Shown here: in pieces, positions 23,645-31,839 of the stretch
Layout of the letters: every line of letters begins with the position of its first letter
Numbering within the stretch: position 1 is the first letter of the stretch
Assembly: GCA_028280025.1 (NCBI GenBank)
Contig: JANQMO010000051.1
Coordinates: 1 to 38,243 of the forward strand
DNA length: 38,243 nucleotides
From: Chlorobium sp.
Lineage (GTDB): Bacteria > Bacteroidota > Chlorobiia > Chlorobiales > Chlorobiaceae
Reading direction: 5' to 3'
Notes under the pieces: generated by a model
Told to the model about the DNA's origin: nothing
The model's input: only the letters and a program-made list of their open reading frames with translations
The model's database searches: none
Translations under genes and position numbers: made by a program

Positions 23645-26600
23645 TCACCCTTTACCCCATCCCGTCAGCAACTGCTTCATTTCCGTGTAACGGTCTGAAG
23701 TCACAAGCATATCTTTCTTACTGAAAGAGATCAGCGGCTCATCGATAACGGACACGGCATCGACAAATTCGAGGGGCAGACCGGTATCGAGAAACTCGTC
23801 AGTCCTGACAACCGGAATGATCACCTCAACTTTTGATGAAAGAGTCAGTGCACGAATGCGTCTGTAAAGACTCACGAAGGGCATGGCAATCGGCCGACCC
23901 GATGGTCCGATTGTTCTTCGTTCATCTGTCAGCACGGCATGTCTGCCCGATAAAACCAGCGTTTTCCAGCGCTGAACCGCCGCATCCCATGCCTGGTCCC
24001 CTCCGGCAAACACCGTGACCGGAACAGTTCCGTCACTCTGCATGAATTCCCGGATAAAATATGGAATATGACGTCTTGATATCTCGCCGCCGCCAAACAG
24101 CGGTGAATAATTGACCTCGTTGACAATCGCTCCGTTCTCGTACCACGGTTTCGTAATGTCATTACTGATAATATCGATACCAGCCACATGCAGCCCGAAA
24201 ACCGATGCCGCCTCAAGAGCGACCCTGAGGTTTTCAGGATGTATCCGGTCGGTCACTTCTTCATCTATACCGCCCCACAAGGTTGACTCAATCGGCCGTA
24301 AAGGGACGAACGCTCCCTTTTGCGGAACGGATGATACCGTCATCCCTGCCGCCGCTATGGTTTCAAACGCAAGCTGGTCCAGCGACCGGATTTCAGTTCG
24401 TTTCCATGGCGGTTTTTGCTGTTGAAGCTCATATTCATCGGCAACAAGTTTTTCAACGGATCGTTTTCCATCGCCGACAACCGACATGGGAAGACGCTTG
24501 ACAGCATAGAGAAGTTTACCGTTAGACACAAAGAAACGGTGGCAAACACCAGGGACCATGCGCTCGACTATGATCTCTTTTCTCTGAGATGCCTCTAAAG
24601 CATGCTCAAATGCATTTTTCAGTGCCTGCTCATCCGACACTCCGATTGTAACTCCTTCCCCCCGGTCACGGTCGGCAGGCTTTATCACGACCGGCCACCC
24701 GATCTGCCGGGCTGCCCCGAGTGCGTTTTCATATTTCCTCACCACGCTGTGTACTGCAGCCGGCAATCCGGCGGACCATAACAGTCGTGTCGCAAGCACC
24801 TTGTTATGGGAAAGCTTGGCTCCCATGGCCGAATCTTTTTCGGTTGTACTTCTATCCATACGCCTTGCATTCGCTCCCCAGCCAAGCTGAAACACACCTC
24901 CGCCAAGATGGCGGAAAGGGATACCCATTTCATGGACTGCTTTCAGAACAGGGTATGTCGACTTGCCGACCGGCAATACCTTATACAACGGTTCGACAAT
25001 CCGCTCCTGAATTCTCTTGAAAAAAAAGTCAAGGTTTTTGCCGACCGGCTCATGCGCCATAGCCCATGCAGCCAGAGAAAACGATGCCTGCAACGCGACT
25101 TCATACATGCCCTTTGGAAAATCATCGATCAACGCAAATTCGGCAACCGCCGTCCATTTCCTGCTGTCGACGGATTTACGCGAACATGCCCTGATCAACG
25201 GGGGATCGAAAATCGGAGCACGACCCGCCTGAAGAAGCAGCCTGCTTAACTGCAGGCAACGCCACAGCCATTGCCTGACTTGGACGGGGACATAACGGTC
25301 ATCCGGAAAAAAGCAATCATCATCCGTCTTGAGGTCGTTACAGAGAACATTGTCTATCCAGCGATCGAGCACTACAATTTTCGGCTCATCAGGCATGATG
25401 AACGAACAAACAAACCTCCCCTGTAGCTGCCTAACGTCAAGGTGCGTTGAAACAACTCGAATCGAGCCATCATTATTATCGGCTGGTTCAGTATTCTGCC
25501 CCAGCCGGTCAACAATCATTTTATGCAGCTCGGCACGCATTGGCTTTCCTTGCTCATTGCATGGGATCGCGTCAAGAATAACAATACGAAAAGGAGCAGA
25601 TGCACCAAGCTTCTCACGGGCAAAGTCAAGAAGATCTTCGGCGGTCTCGTTCGCGTTTTTTTCAAGGACTACTGCACATACCGGTATATCCTGGTGAACC
25701 TCATGCGTCAAAGGCATAGCTGCAACATCATGAACCTCAGGATGGGAACAGAGAACTTGTTCTATTTCCGACGGATAGATGTTTATGCCATTCATAATCA
25801 TCAAATCATCGGCTCTCCCCAGATGTATCAACTGACCGTCATTTGTAATGACACCATGATCACCCGGATAAAACCAGCCATTCCTGAAAAACTGTCTTGT
25901 CGATTCCTCATCCTGAAAATAACCGTCTATCGACGTCCTGCTCTTTACGCGAATTGTACCGGGCTCCCCATGAGGCAATGGCTTTTCGCCCGGTCCGACC
26001 ACCTGCAGTTCGAATCCCTTATTCGGACGTCCCACTGTGCCTTGAACGGCATAGACGTCTTTCAGCTCCGTAACGCACATTGTACTTGATTCATTCGTTC
26101 CATATAACACATACAGTTTCGAGCAGAGGCGTTCACGAACCCTTCGACGCAAAGAGCCTGAAACAGTCGAACAGTTCAACAGGAAAGCCGTAAGCGACTC
26201 AAAGTACCCCTTGGTATCTGCAGGCAATGTCTGCATGATATGCTCGGCATGAAAAACGGTCCCGTAGACAACACTGATCCTGCGGTTTTTCCGGTTATCA
26301 TGATTATTCAGGAGATCGCCCCCGGAGAAAACAATTGAGGCCCCTTTGGTCAAAGCTTCAAGGTAACGCTGTTTTGTCGTGAGGAAATCCAGATGGATCA
26401 ATGAAGTAAAGACATCTTCCTCGGTATAGGGCAGCCAGACCATGCTTGCCTTATTCCTCTCCCATTGCTGGTCATGAGTTACAGGCAACAATTTCGGGCA
26501 GCCTGTCGATCCTGATCCGAAAGCAATGATCCATGGTGCGTCAGGATTCTCCTCCCTGATCATCATGCCCCGGGAACTGACCGATCCGGCACCATCAGGC

Positions 26601-26962
26601 TCTTCTATCTGCAGTACCTTCAATCCGTCACAGCATACATCCGGTATGTCAGTAGCTAAAAACCGAGCATCGACCTTGCACAGAAGGTCTTTGTGCCTTT
26701 CGTGAGGTGTATTCTGAGGTATCGTTAACACCGTTGCGCCAACCCTTGCTGCCGCCAGCATCGCGACAAGCTGCAGAGACTGATTCGTGAAGGTTTGAAC
26801 GATGACATCACCCGTCCTGACACCTTCACTATGCAGGAAGAGGGCACCATTCCAGACCTTCATGTTGAGTTCACCGAACGTCCAGATTCTGTCGTCAAGA
26901 AAAACAAAGGGTTTTGCCCCGTTCCGTACAGCCTGTCTTTCCAGAATATCAGCAATGTTCAT
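23645..26962 (-). CDS. ANL adenylation domain fused to cyanophycin-synthetase-like ATP-grasp ligase
   Basis: A 1105-aa protein. Residues 1 to about 490 form an adenylating domain of the acyl-CoA synthetase/NRPS type: P-loop FGSGSTGCPKL (148-158), YGTNESS (287-293), YPGD (365-368), GRADD (382-386), NGINIYPSEIE, and catalytic Lys473 in NEQGKP. Residues about 660-975 match the ATP-grasp half of cyanophycin synthetase: GKSTYPVLKAVHEMGIP, LGGGVFQLGWGANARRMDRS, VVIKP (Lys761), EIIVE (Glu800), GIDII (Asp930) and NEVNYSP. About 500-660 recalls the CphA N-terminal region. The last 120 residues look like a remnant of the Mur-ligase half without its P-loop. No carrier domain is visible. It probably activates an acid and joins it to an amine or peptide; substrates are unknown. 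Confidence 0.85.
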   Translation of the reverse strand: MNIADILERQAVRNGAKPFVFLDDRIWTFGELNMKVWNGALFLHSEGVRTGDVIVQTFTNQSLQLVAMLAAARVGATVLTIPQNTPHERHKDLLCKVDARFLATDIPDVCCDGLKVLQIEEPDGAGSVSSRGMMIREENPDAPWIIAFGSGSTGCPKLLPVTHDQQWERNKASMVWLPYTEEDVFTSLIHLDFLTTKQRYLEALTKGASIVFSGGDLLNNHDNRKNRRISVVYGTVFHAEHIMQTLPADTKGYFESLTAFLLNCSTVSGSLRRRVRERLCSKLYVLYGTNESSTMCVTELKDVYAVQGTVGRPNKGFELQVVGPGEKPLPHGEPGTIRVKSRTSIDGYFQDEESTRQFFRNGWFYPGDHGVITNDGQLIHLGRADDLMIMNGINIYPSEIEQVLCSHPEVHDVAAMPLTHEVHQDIPVCAVVLEKNANETAEDLLDFAREKLGASAPFRIVILDAIPCNEQGKPMRAELHKMIVDRLGQNTEPADNNDGSIRVVSTHLDVRQLQGRFVCSFIMPDEPKIVVLDRWIDNVLCNDLKTDDDCFFPDDRYVPVQVRQWLWRCLQLSRLLLQAGRAPIFDPPLIRACSRKSVDSRKWTAVAEFALIDDFPKGMYEVALQASFSLAAWAMAHEPVGKNLDFFFKRIQERIVEPLYKVLPVGKSTYPVLKAVHEMGIPFRHLGGGVFQLGWGANARRMDRSTTEKDSAMGAKLSHNKVLATRLLWSAGLPAAVHSVVRKYENALGAARQIGWPVVIKPADRDRGEGVTIGVSDEQALKNAFEHALEASQRKEIIVERMVPGVCHRFFVSNGKLLYAVKRLPMSVVGDGKRSVEKLVADEYELQQQKPPWKRTEIRSLDQLAFETIAAAGMTVSSVPQKGAFVPLRPIESTLWGGIDEEVTDRIHPENLRVALEAASVFGLHVAGIDIISNDITKPWYENGAIVNEVNYSPLFGGGEISRRHIPYFIREFMQSDGTVPVTVFAGGDQAWDAAVQRWKTLVLSGRHAVLTDERRTIGPSGRPIAMPFVSLYRRIRALTLSSKVEVIIPVVRTDEFLDTGLPLEFVDAVSVIDEPLISFSKKDMLVTSDRYTEMKQLLTGWGKG

Positions 26963-27290
26963 GACCCTGAAACATCGTTTTGACTGACAGACAGTAAAAA
27001 AAATAATCCTTGCCTCTAACTTAAATAATTCACCAAAGGAAGAAAAAAGAGCGCTTTCCGCCTATCTTTGAATTTTGAACCCGGCACTCCTCACGAAAAA
27101 TGATCGACTCGGTATACAGCTCTGCAATTCGGGTTTTCGAGCTCTCATGAATTATTCGGGTTAGCTTCTGTTACATCCAATGGCGGCAATATATAACCAT
27201 CCCCGGACTGCCTCAACGGGACCTTATCGCAAAAGGAACGAAAACGTTCTGCTGGAGATGAAAAAGAAAAGAGGTGAAAATTACAGCCAT
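26963..27290. other. 328-bp spacer upstream of the ANL/ATP-grasp gene
   Basis: Lies between the rel/spoT stop and the ligase start, both on the minus strand. It is AT-rich at the ligase end and free of the tandem repeats that fill most other spacers here. I saw no tRNA, no clear terminator and no convincing promoter. It should hold the promoter of the ligase gene if that gene is expressed on its own. Confidence 0.5.
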
Positions 27291-29486
27291 TCAATTGCTG
27301 AGGCGTTCTACCGAAAAAACACCCTGAACCTTCCTGATCTTGTCCATCAGGGACTGGAGACGGCCGATGTTGCGGACATAAATCATAACCGTACCGATAA
27401 ACATGCCATCCCTTGCATGAAGATGAATGCTGCGAATGTTGGTATCGGATTTCGATATAACTCCCGTTATCTGGTTTGTGATGCCGATCCGGTCCTCACC
27501 GATTACTTTCAGGCCGGCAAGAAACTCGTTTTCAACCTTCTTGTTCCAGGACACGCTGACAACACGCTCGCTTTTGAGAAGGCTCTCGTTACTGACATTC
27601 ACGCAATTTTTCCTGTGAATCTTGACCAGTCCTTCTTTGGTCACAAATCCGATGATATCGTCGCCCGGCACGGGTTTGCAGCATTTTGCATACGAATAGG
27701 CAATGTTGGGCAGCCCCTCGATAACGACTTCATCCTTATCGCCCGCTTCTCCATCCCGTCCCTTTCTGGCAGCTTCGGCAAACGTATCGAATCCGACTTC
27801 TTCCGGTTCGTTCTTTTCCGGAACAAAGGGTGGCGGCTCCTGCTCTGAAAGGCTTTTTATAACCTTTTCACCGTCGATCTGCTGATTGGCAAGGGCGCTG
27901 AAAAAGTCTGCAGGCGTCTTGATGCCGTATTTGCGAACCTGCCGGATAATATCGTTTTCGGTCAGCAGTTTTTTTGTCCCCGACAGCATCTTGTCCCACA
28001 TGTTCCGCCCCTTTTCTATCTGGCGGCGCCGTTCCTCATTGATAGCCGAGCGTATTTTCATTCGCGCACGGTGCGTCACGACGGATTTCAGCCAGTCGGC
28101 CTTGGGCTGCTGATTTTTAGACGTTATAATCTCGACCCGGTCACCGGACCTGAGTTCGGAATTAAGCCTGACGATTTTTCCGTTCACCTTGGCTCCGATA
28201 CACCCGTTGCCGACCTCGGTATGGATCGAGTAGGCAAAATCGATCGGGGTCGCTCCTGCCGGCAGGGTTTTCATATCACCCTTCGGAGTAAAAATATAGA
28301 CCTCGTCATGATAGAGGTTCAGCTTGAAACCCTCCATGAACGAAGCAGCCGTATCCGCATCCTGTATAAGGTCACGAGCCCATTTCAGGAAGGTGTCTAT
28401 CGTGGCGTCGTCTTTGGACACTTTCTCTTTGTAACGCCAATGTGCCGCGACACCGAACTCCGCAAACTCATGCATTCTTCTTGTCCTGATCTGCACTTCG
28501 ACCACCCGGCCTTTCGGCCCCACTATTGCCGAATGAAGCGACTGGTATCCGTTGTGTTTCGGTATGGAAATGTAATCCTTGAAATGCTGAGGAATCGGCG
28601 GGTATTTCTGCGTGATATATCCATAAGCCGCAAAACAGTCGGAAATTCGTTCCGTGTCGATAATGATCCTTATACCGTAAAGGTCATGAATGTCTTCGAA
28701 GAGCTTGTTCTTGTAGCGCATCTTGTTATAGATGGAATAAAGATGCTTGGCCCGGCCCTGCGCTTCGACGCTGAAGCCCTGTTTATCAAGCTCCTGTCTG
28801 ATCGGTACGATGATTTTATCAAGGTAGGCAATCCGCTCCCCCCTGCTTAAACGGACTTTCTGCTGGATCACCTTGTACATTTCAGGATCGATATACTTGA
28901 ATGCAAGGTTCTCCAGTTCGATCTTCATTTTTCCAAGACCGAAACGATGGGCCAGGGGCGCATAGATATCCCTGGTTTCGAGGGCGATTTTCAGGCGGCG
29001 ATGCTCCGGCAGCGCATCGAGGGTCCGCATGTTGTGGAGCCGGTCGCAGAACTTGATGAGAATGACTCTCACATCCTTGACGACGGAAAGAAGCATTTTA
29101 CGGAAACCTTCCGCCTGGGTGACCTCACGATTGATCATGATGCCGGAAATCTTGGTAAGCCCTTCCACGATATCCGCCACTTCCGTACCAAGCTCGGCAG
29201 CAAGATCCTCATAGGTATAGTCGCTGTCTTCTATAACATCATGCAGCAGCGCTGCGGCAACCGACACGCCATCAAGCGGAAGTTCGGTAAGCAGAAGCTT
29301 TGCCACTTCCACCGGGTGATAGAAAAACGGCTCTCCGGAAGCCCGTTTTTCCCCCTCATGCGCGCGATAACACATGAAGAAAGCCCTCTGAACCAGCGAT
29401 TCATCGTAATTTCTGAGATTCTGGCGGGCAAGGCGTAAAATCTCATGCATCTTCTCGTAATGCGCTTTTTCAATCTGGGCTAACAT
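27291..29486 (-). CDS. relA/spoT: Bifunctional (p)ppGpp synthetase/hydrolase Rel/SpoT
   Basis: A 731-aa long RSH protein that makes and degrades the stringent-response alarmone. The hydrolase domain keeps HDVIED (His-Asp at 82-83) and RLHNMRTLDALP. The synthetase has YGIRIIIDTER, HNGYQSLHSAIVGPKG and EVQIRTRRMHEFAE. The TGS domain (FTPKGDMKTLPAGATPIDFAYSIHTEVG) and zinc-finger/ACT domains (end about 660-731) follow. Both catalytic halves look intact, so it is bifunctional. A TTG at 29499-29501 could add five residues; the ATG at 29484-29486 is chosen. It is the only RSH gene in the window. Confidence 0.95.
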   Translation of the reverse strand: MLAQIEKAHYEKMHEILRLARQNLRNYDESLVQRAFFMCYRAHEGEKRASGEPFFYHPVEVAKLLLTELPLDGVSVAAALLHDVIEDSDYTYEDLAAELGTEVADIVEGLTKISGIMINREVTQAEGFRKMLLSVVKDVRVILIKFCDRLHNMRTLDALPEHRRLKIALETRDIYAPLAHRFGLGKMKIELENLAFKYIDPEMYKVIQQKVRLSRGERIAYLDKIIVPIRQELDKQGFSVEAQGRAKHLYSIYNKMRYKNKLFEDIHDLYGIRIIIDTERISDCFAAYGYITQKYPPIPQHFKDYISIPKHNGYQSLHSAIVGPKGRVVEVQIRTRRMHEFAEFGVAAHWRYKEKVSKDDATIDTFLKWARDLIQDADTAASFMEGFKLNLYHDEVYIFTPKGDMKTLPAGATPIDFAYSIHTEVGNGCIGAKVNGKIVRLNSELRSGDRVEIITSKNQQPKADWLKSVVTHRARMKIRSAINEERRRQIEKGRNMWDKMLSGTKKLLTENDIIRQVRKYGIKTPADFFSALANQQIDGEKVIKSLSEQEPPPFVPEKNEPEEVGFDTFAEAARKGRDGEAGDKDEVVIEGLPNIAYSYAKCCKPVPGDDIIGFVTKEGLVKIHRKNCVNVSNESLLKSERVVSVSWNKKVENEFLAGLKVIGEDRIGITNQITGVISKSDTNIRSIHLHARDGMFIGTVMIYVRNIGRLQSLMDKIRKVQGVFSVERLSN

Positions 29487-29556
29487 ATACGGTAACAACA
29501 ATCGGTTTATCTGTCGCGCGCATTCTGAAGCGCTTTATGGTATTTTCCTGTCTTTA

Positions 29557-29587
29557 GTAACAAGTAACGTGTGACAAGCAACAAGTC
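29557..29587. repeat. Heptamer array (GTAACAA-like)
   Basis: Units GTAACAA, GTAACGT, GTGACAA, GCAACAA and a partial GTC, between uvrB and rel/spoT. Confidence 0.7.
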
Positions 29588-29661
29588 AAAGAAAAAACGT
29601 TGTCCATTGCTCATAAGGTTAAGACCGCGAGGGTTCATGGGTAGCATCTTTCTCCCGTTCG

Positions 29662-31719
29662 TCATGAGTCATTTCTCCCGGCTGTCTTTCCCTCTTTCCC
29701 CGAAGCGGCATGCTCCAGCCGGGTAATCTCGTCGCGCAGGTAAGCCGCTTTTTCATATTCCATGCCTGAGGCAGCCTCCTTCATCTCGAGCTTCAGCTCT
29801 TCGGCCATCGCATAAAGGTCCCGGCTGTCAAGGGAACGTATCATGTCCTCGAGAACTCTCTGCGGCCGCTGCCCCAGACCCATCCTCCGTCTTCTGAACC
29901 GTTCTTCGGCATCTGCAACACCCGTCGTATCGAGAACCTCTTCAACCGATTTCACAATGGAAGACGGAATGACCCCGTGCTCCTCGTTAAATTTCTTCTG
30001 AACCGACCTGCGCCTCTCGGTTTCGTCAATGACCGAACGCATTGACTCGGTGATTTTTGAGGCATAGAACACAACCCGGCCCTCAACGTTCCTTGCTGCT
30101 CGACCGGCTATCTGCATGAGAGACTTGCTGTCCCTTAAAAACCCTTCCTTGTCCGCATCAAGAATCGCGACAAGCGATACTTCAGGAAGATCGAGGCCTT
30201 CCCGTAAAAGATTAACCCCGACAAGTACATCCACTTCGCCCGTCCGCAGCTCCCTGAGTATCTGCATCCGCTCAAGGCTCTTGATCTCGGAATGCAGGTA
30301 TCTTGCTTTCAGGCCGGTTTTTCTGAGAAAATCGTGCAGATCCTCGCTCATGCGTTTGGTGAGTGTCATCACAAGCGATTTGAACCCTTTTGCAGTGTGT
30401 TTCCTGATCTCCTCCAGGAGATCGTCGATCTGGCCTTTGACAGGCCGAACATCGATTGGGGGGTCGAGCAGACCTGTCGGTCTGACGAGCTGTTCGACAA
30501 CGGCTCCGCCGGTCCTTTTCAGCTCGTATTCTCCGGGCGTTGCGCTGACGCCTATCACCTGCGAAACCATCGCCTCGAACTCTTCGAAACGCAACGGACG
30601 GTTATCAAGGGCGGAAGGCAGCCTGAACCCGTATTCTACGAGAACACCTTTTCTTGAACGGTCTCCCGCGAACATTCCCCGGATCTGGGGAAAGGTCACA
30701 TGGGATTCGTCTACGATAACAAGGTAATCCTCAGGAAAATAGTCCAGAAGGCAGTAAGGTCTCTGGTTCGCTTTTCGACCGGAAAGGTGACGCGAATAGT
30801 TTTCAATTCCCGAGCAGTAGCCGAGCTCTTTCATCATTTCCAGATCGTAACGGGTTCTTTCCTCGAGCCTTCCCGCCTCGACAAACCGCTCTTCGCTTCG
30901 AAGCTGGTTCAGCCGTCCGGCAAGCTCATTCTCTATTGCCAGCATCGCCTGTTTGAGCTTTTCTTCTTCGGCGACAAACAGCCGCGCCGGATACACGAAA
31001 GCATAGTTCTCTTCATCGATGATTTCACCGGTCTCATGATCGAAAAACTGCAGCCGATCGATTTCGCTGCCGAAGAACTCGACACGCAAAGCCGTGTCTT
31101 CCTGCATCGGCACAAGGTCGATCACGTCCCCTCTTACCCTGAATTTACCGGATGCCAGGTCATGATCATCCCTGACGAAATGCAGCGACACAAGCTCTTT
31201 GAGGAATTCATCCCGGTCTTTTTCCATGCCCCGGCGAAGCTCGATGATCTGTGCTTTCCAGTCTTCCGGCGCACCAAGACCGTAGATACAGCTCACAGAG
31301 CTGACGACGATCACATCTCGACGGCCGCTGAGCAGGGCACTGCTTGCCCTCAGCCTGAGGCGCTCGATCTCGTCATTGATCTTCAGATCCTTGGCGATAT
31401 ACTTGTCCGTCGACGGTATGTATGCTTCAGGCTGGTAGAAATCGTAGTAGCTGATAAAATATTCAACCGCATTGTGCGGAAAAAACTGTTTGAGCTCGCC
31501 ATAGAGTTGTGCCGCAAGGGTTTTGTTGTGACTGATGACAAGAACCGGCTTGTTGACCGCAGCGATCACATTGGCCATCGTAAAGGTCTTGCCCGATCCG
31601 GTTACACCGAGAAGCACCTGGCAGCCATCCCCTCTCAGAACCCCTTCGGTCAGCTTGCCGATCGCTTCAGGCTGGTCGCCTTTAGGCTCATATGCACTGA
31701 CAAGTCTGTATTGATCCAT
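29662..31719 (-). CDS. uvrB: Excinuclease ABC subunit B
   Basis: A 685-aa damage-verifying helicase-like subunit of nucleotide excision repair. It has Walker A GVTGSGKT at 38-45, the beta-hairpin region YFISYYDFYQPEAYIPSTDKYIAKD, DESHVTFPQ, LVGVNLLREGLDLPEVSLVAILDADKEG and QIAGRAARN. The C-terminal UVR domain (EMKEAASGMEYEKAAYLRDEI) binds UvrC. Length and motif order are complete. It starts 120 bp from the divergent M16 peptidase gene, with a palindromic repeat in between. uvrA and uvrC are not in the window. Confidence 0.98.
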   Translation of the reverse strand: MDQYRLVSAYEPKGDQPEAIGKLTEGVLRGDGCQVLLGVTGSGKTFTMANVIAAVNKPVLVISHNKTLAAQLYGELKQFFPHNAVEYFISYYDFYQPEAYIPSTDKYIAKDLKINDEIERLRLRASSALLSGRRDVIVVSSVSCIYGLGAPEDWKAQIIELRRGMEKDRDEFLKELVSLHFVRDDHDLASGKFRVRGDVIDLVPMQEDTALRVEFFGSEIDRLQFFDHETGEIIDEENYAFVYPARLFVAEEEKLKQAMLAIENELAGRLNQLRSEERFVEAGRLEERTRYDLEMMKELGYCSGIENYSRHLSGRKANQRPYCLLDYFPEDYLVIVDESHVTFPQIRGMFAGDRSRKGVLVEYGFRLPSALDNRPLRFEEFEAMVSQVIGVSATPGEYELKRTGGAVVEQLVRPTGLLDPPIDVRPVKGQIDDLLEEIRKHTAKGFKSLVMTLTKRMSEDLHDFLRKTGLKARYLHSEIKSLERMQILRELRTGEVDVLVGVNLLREGLDLPEVSLVAILDADKEGFLRDSKSLMQIAGRAARNVEGRVVFYASKITESMRSVIDETERRRSVQKKFNEEHGVIPSSIVKSVEEVLDTTGVADAEERFRRRRMGLGQRPQRVLEDMIRSLDSRDLYAMAEELKLEMKEAASGMEYEKAAYLRDEITRLEHAASGKEGKTAGRNDS

Positions 31720-31755
31720 TGTACCGCGCTATTGTAAAACCTGAAACTGTCTTAT

Positions 31756-31795
31756 AACCTGAATTGTGCATTTGTTGAAACGCTCAATTCAGGTT
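31756..31795. repeat. ACCTGAATTGAGCG palindromic element, copy 2
   Basis: AACCTGAATTG (31756-31766) and CAATTCAGGTT (31785-31795) are perfect inverted arms. The inner left arm is damaged (TGCA instead of AGCG) while the right keeps CGCTC. It sits in the divergent promoter region of uvrB and the M16 peptidase gene. Confidence 0.7.
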
Positions 31796-31839
31796 AAAAC
31801 TATTTATACTATTTGTTAGTTCTTTCTCAGAATCGTACA

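Noticed and set aside
30700..31737. Long plus-strand frame (345 codons) opposite uvrB
   Set aside because: It mirrors the coding strand of an intact, highly conserved gene; its translation has no recognisable domain.
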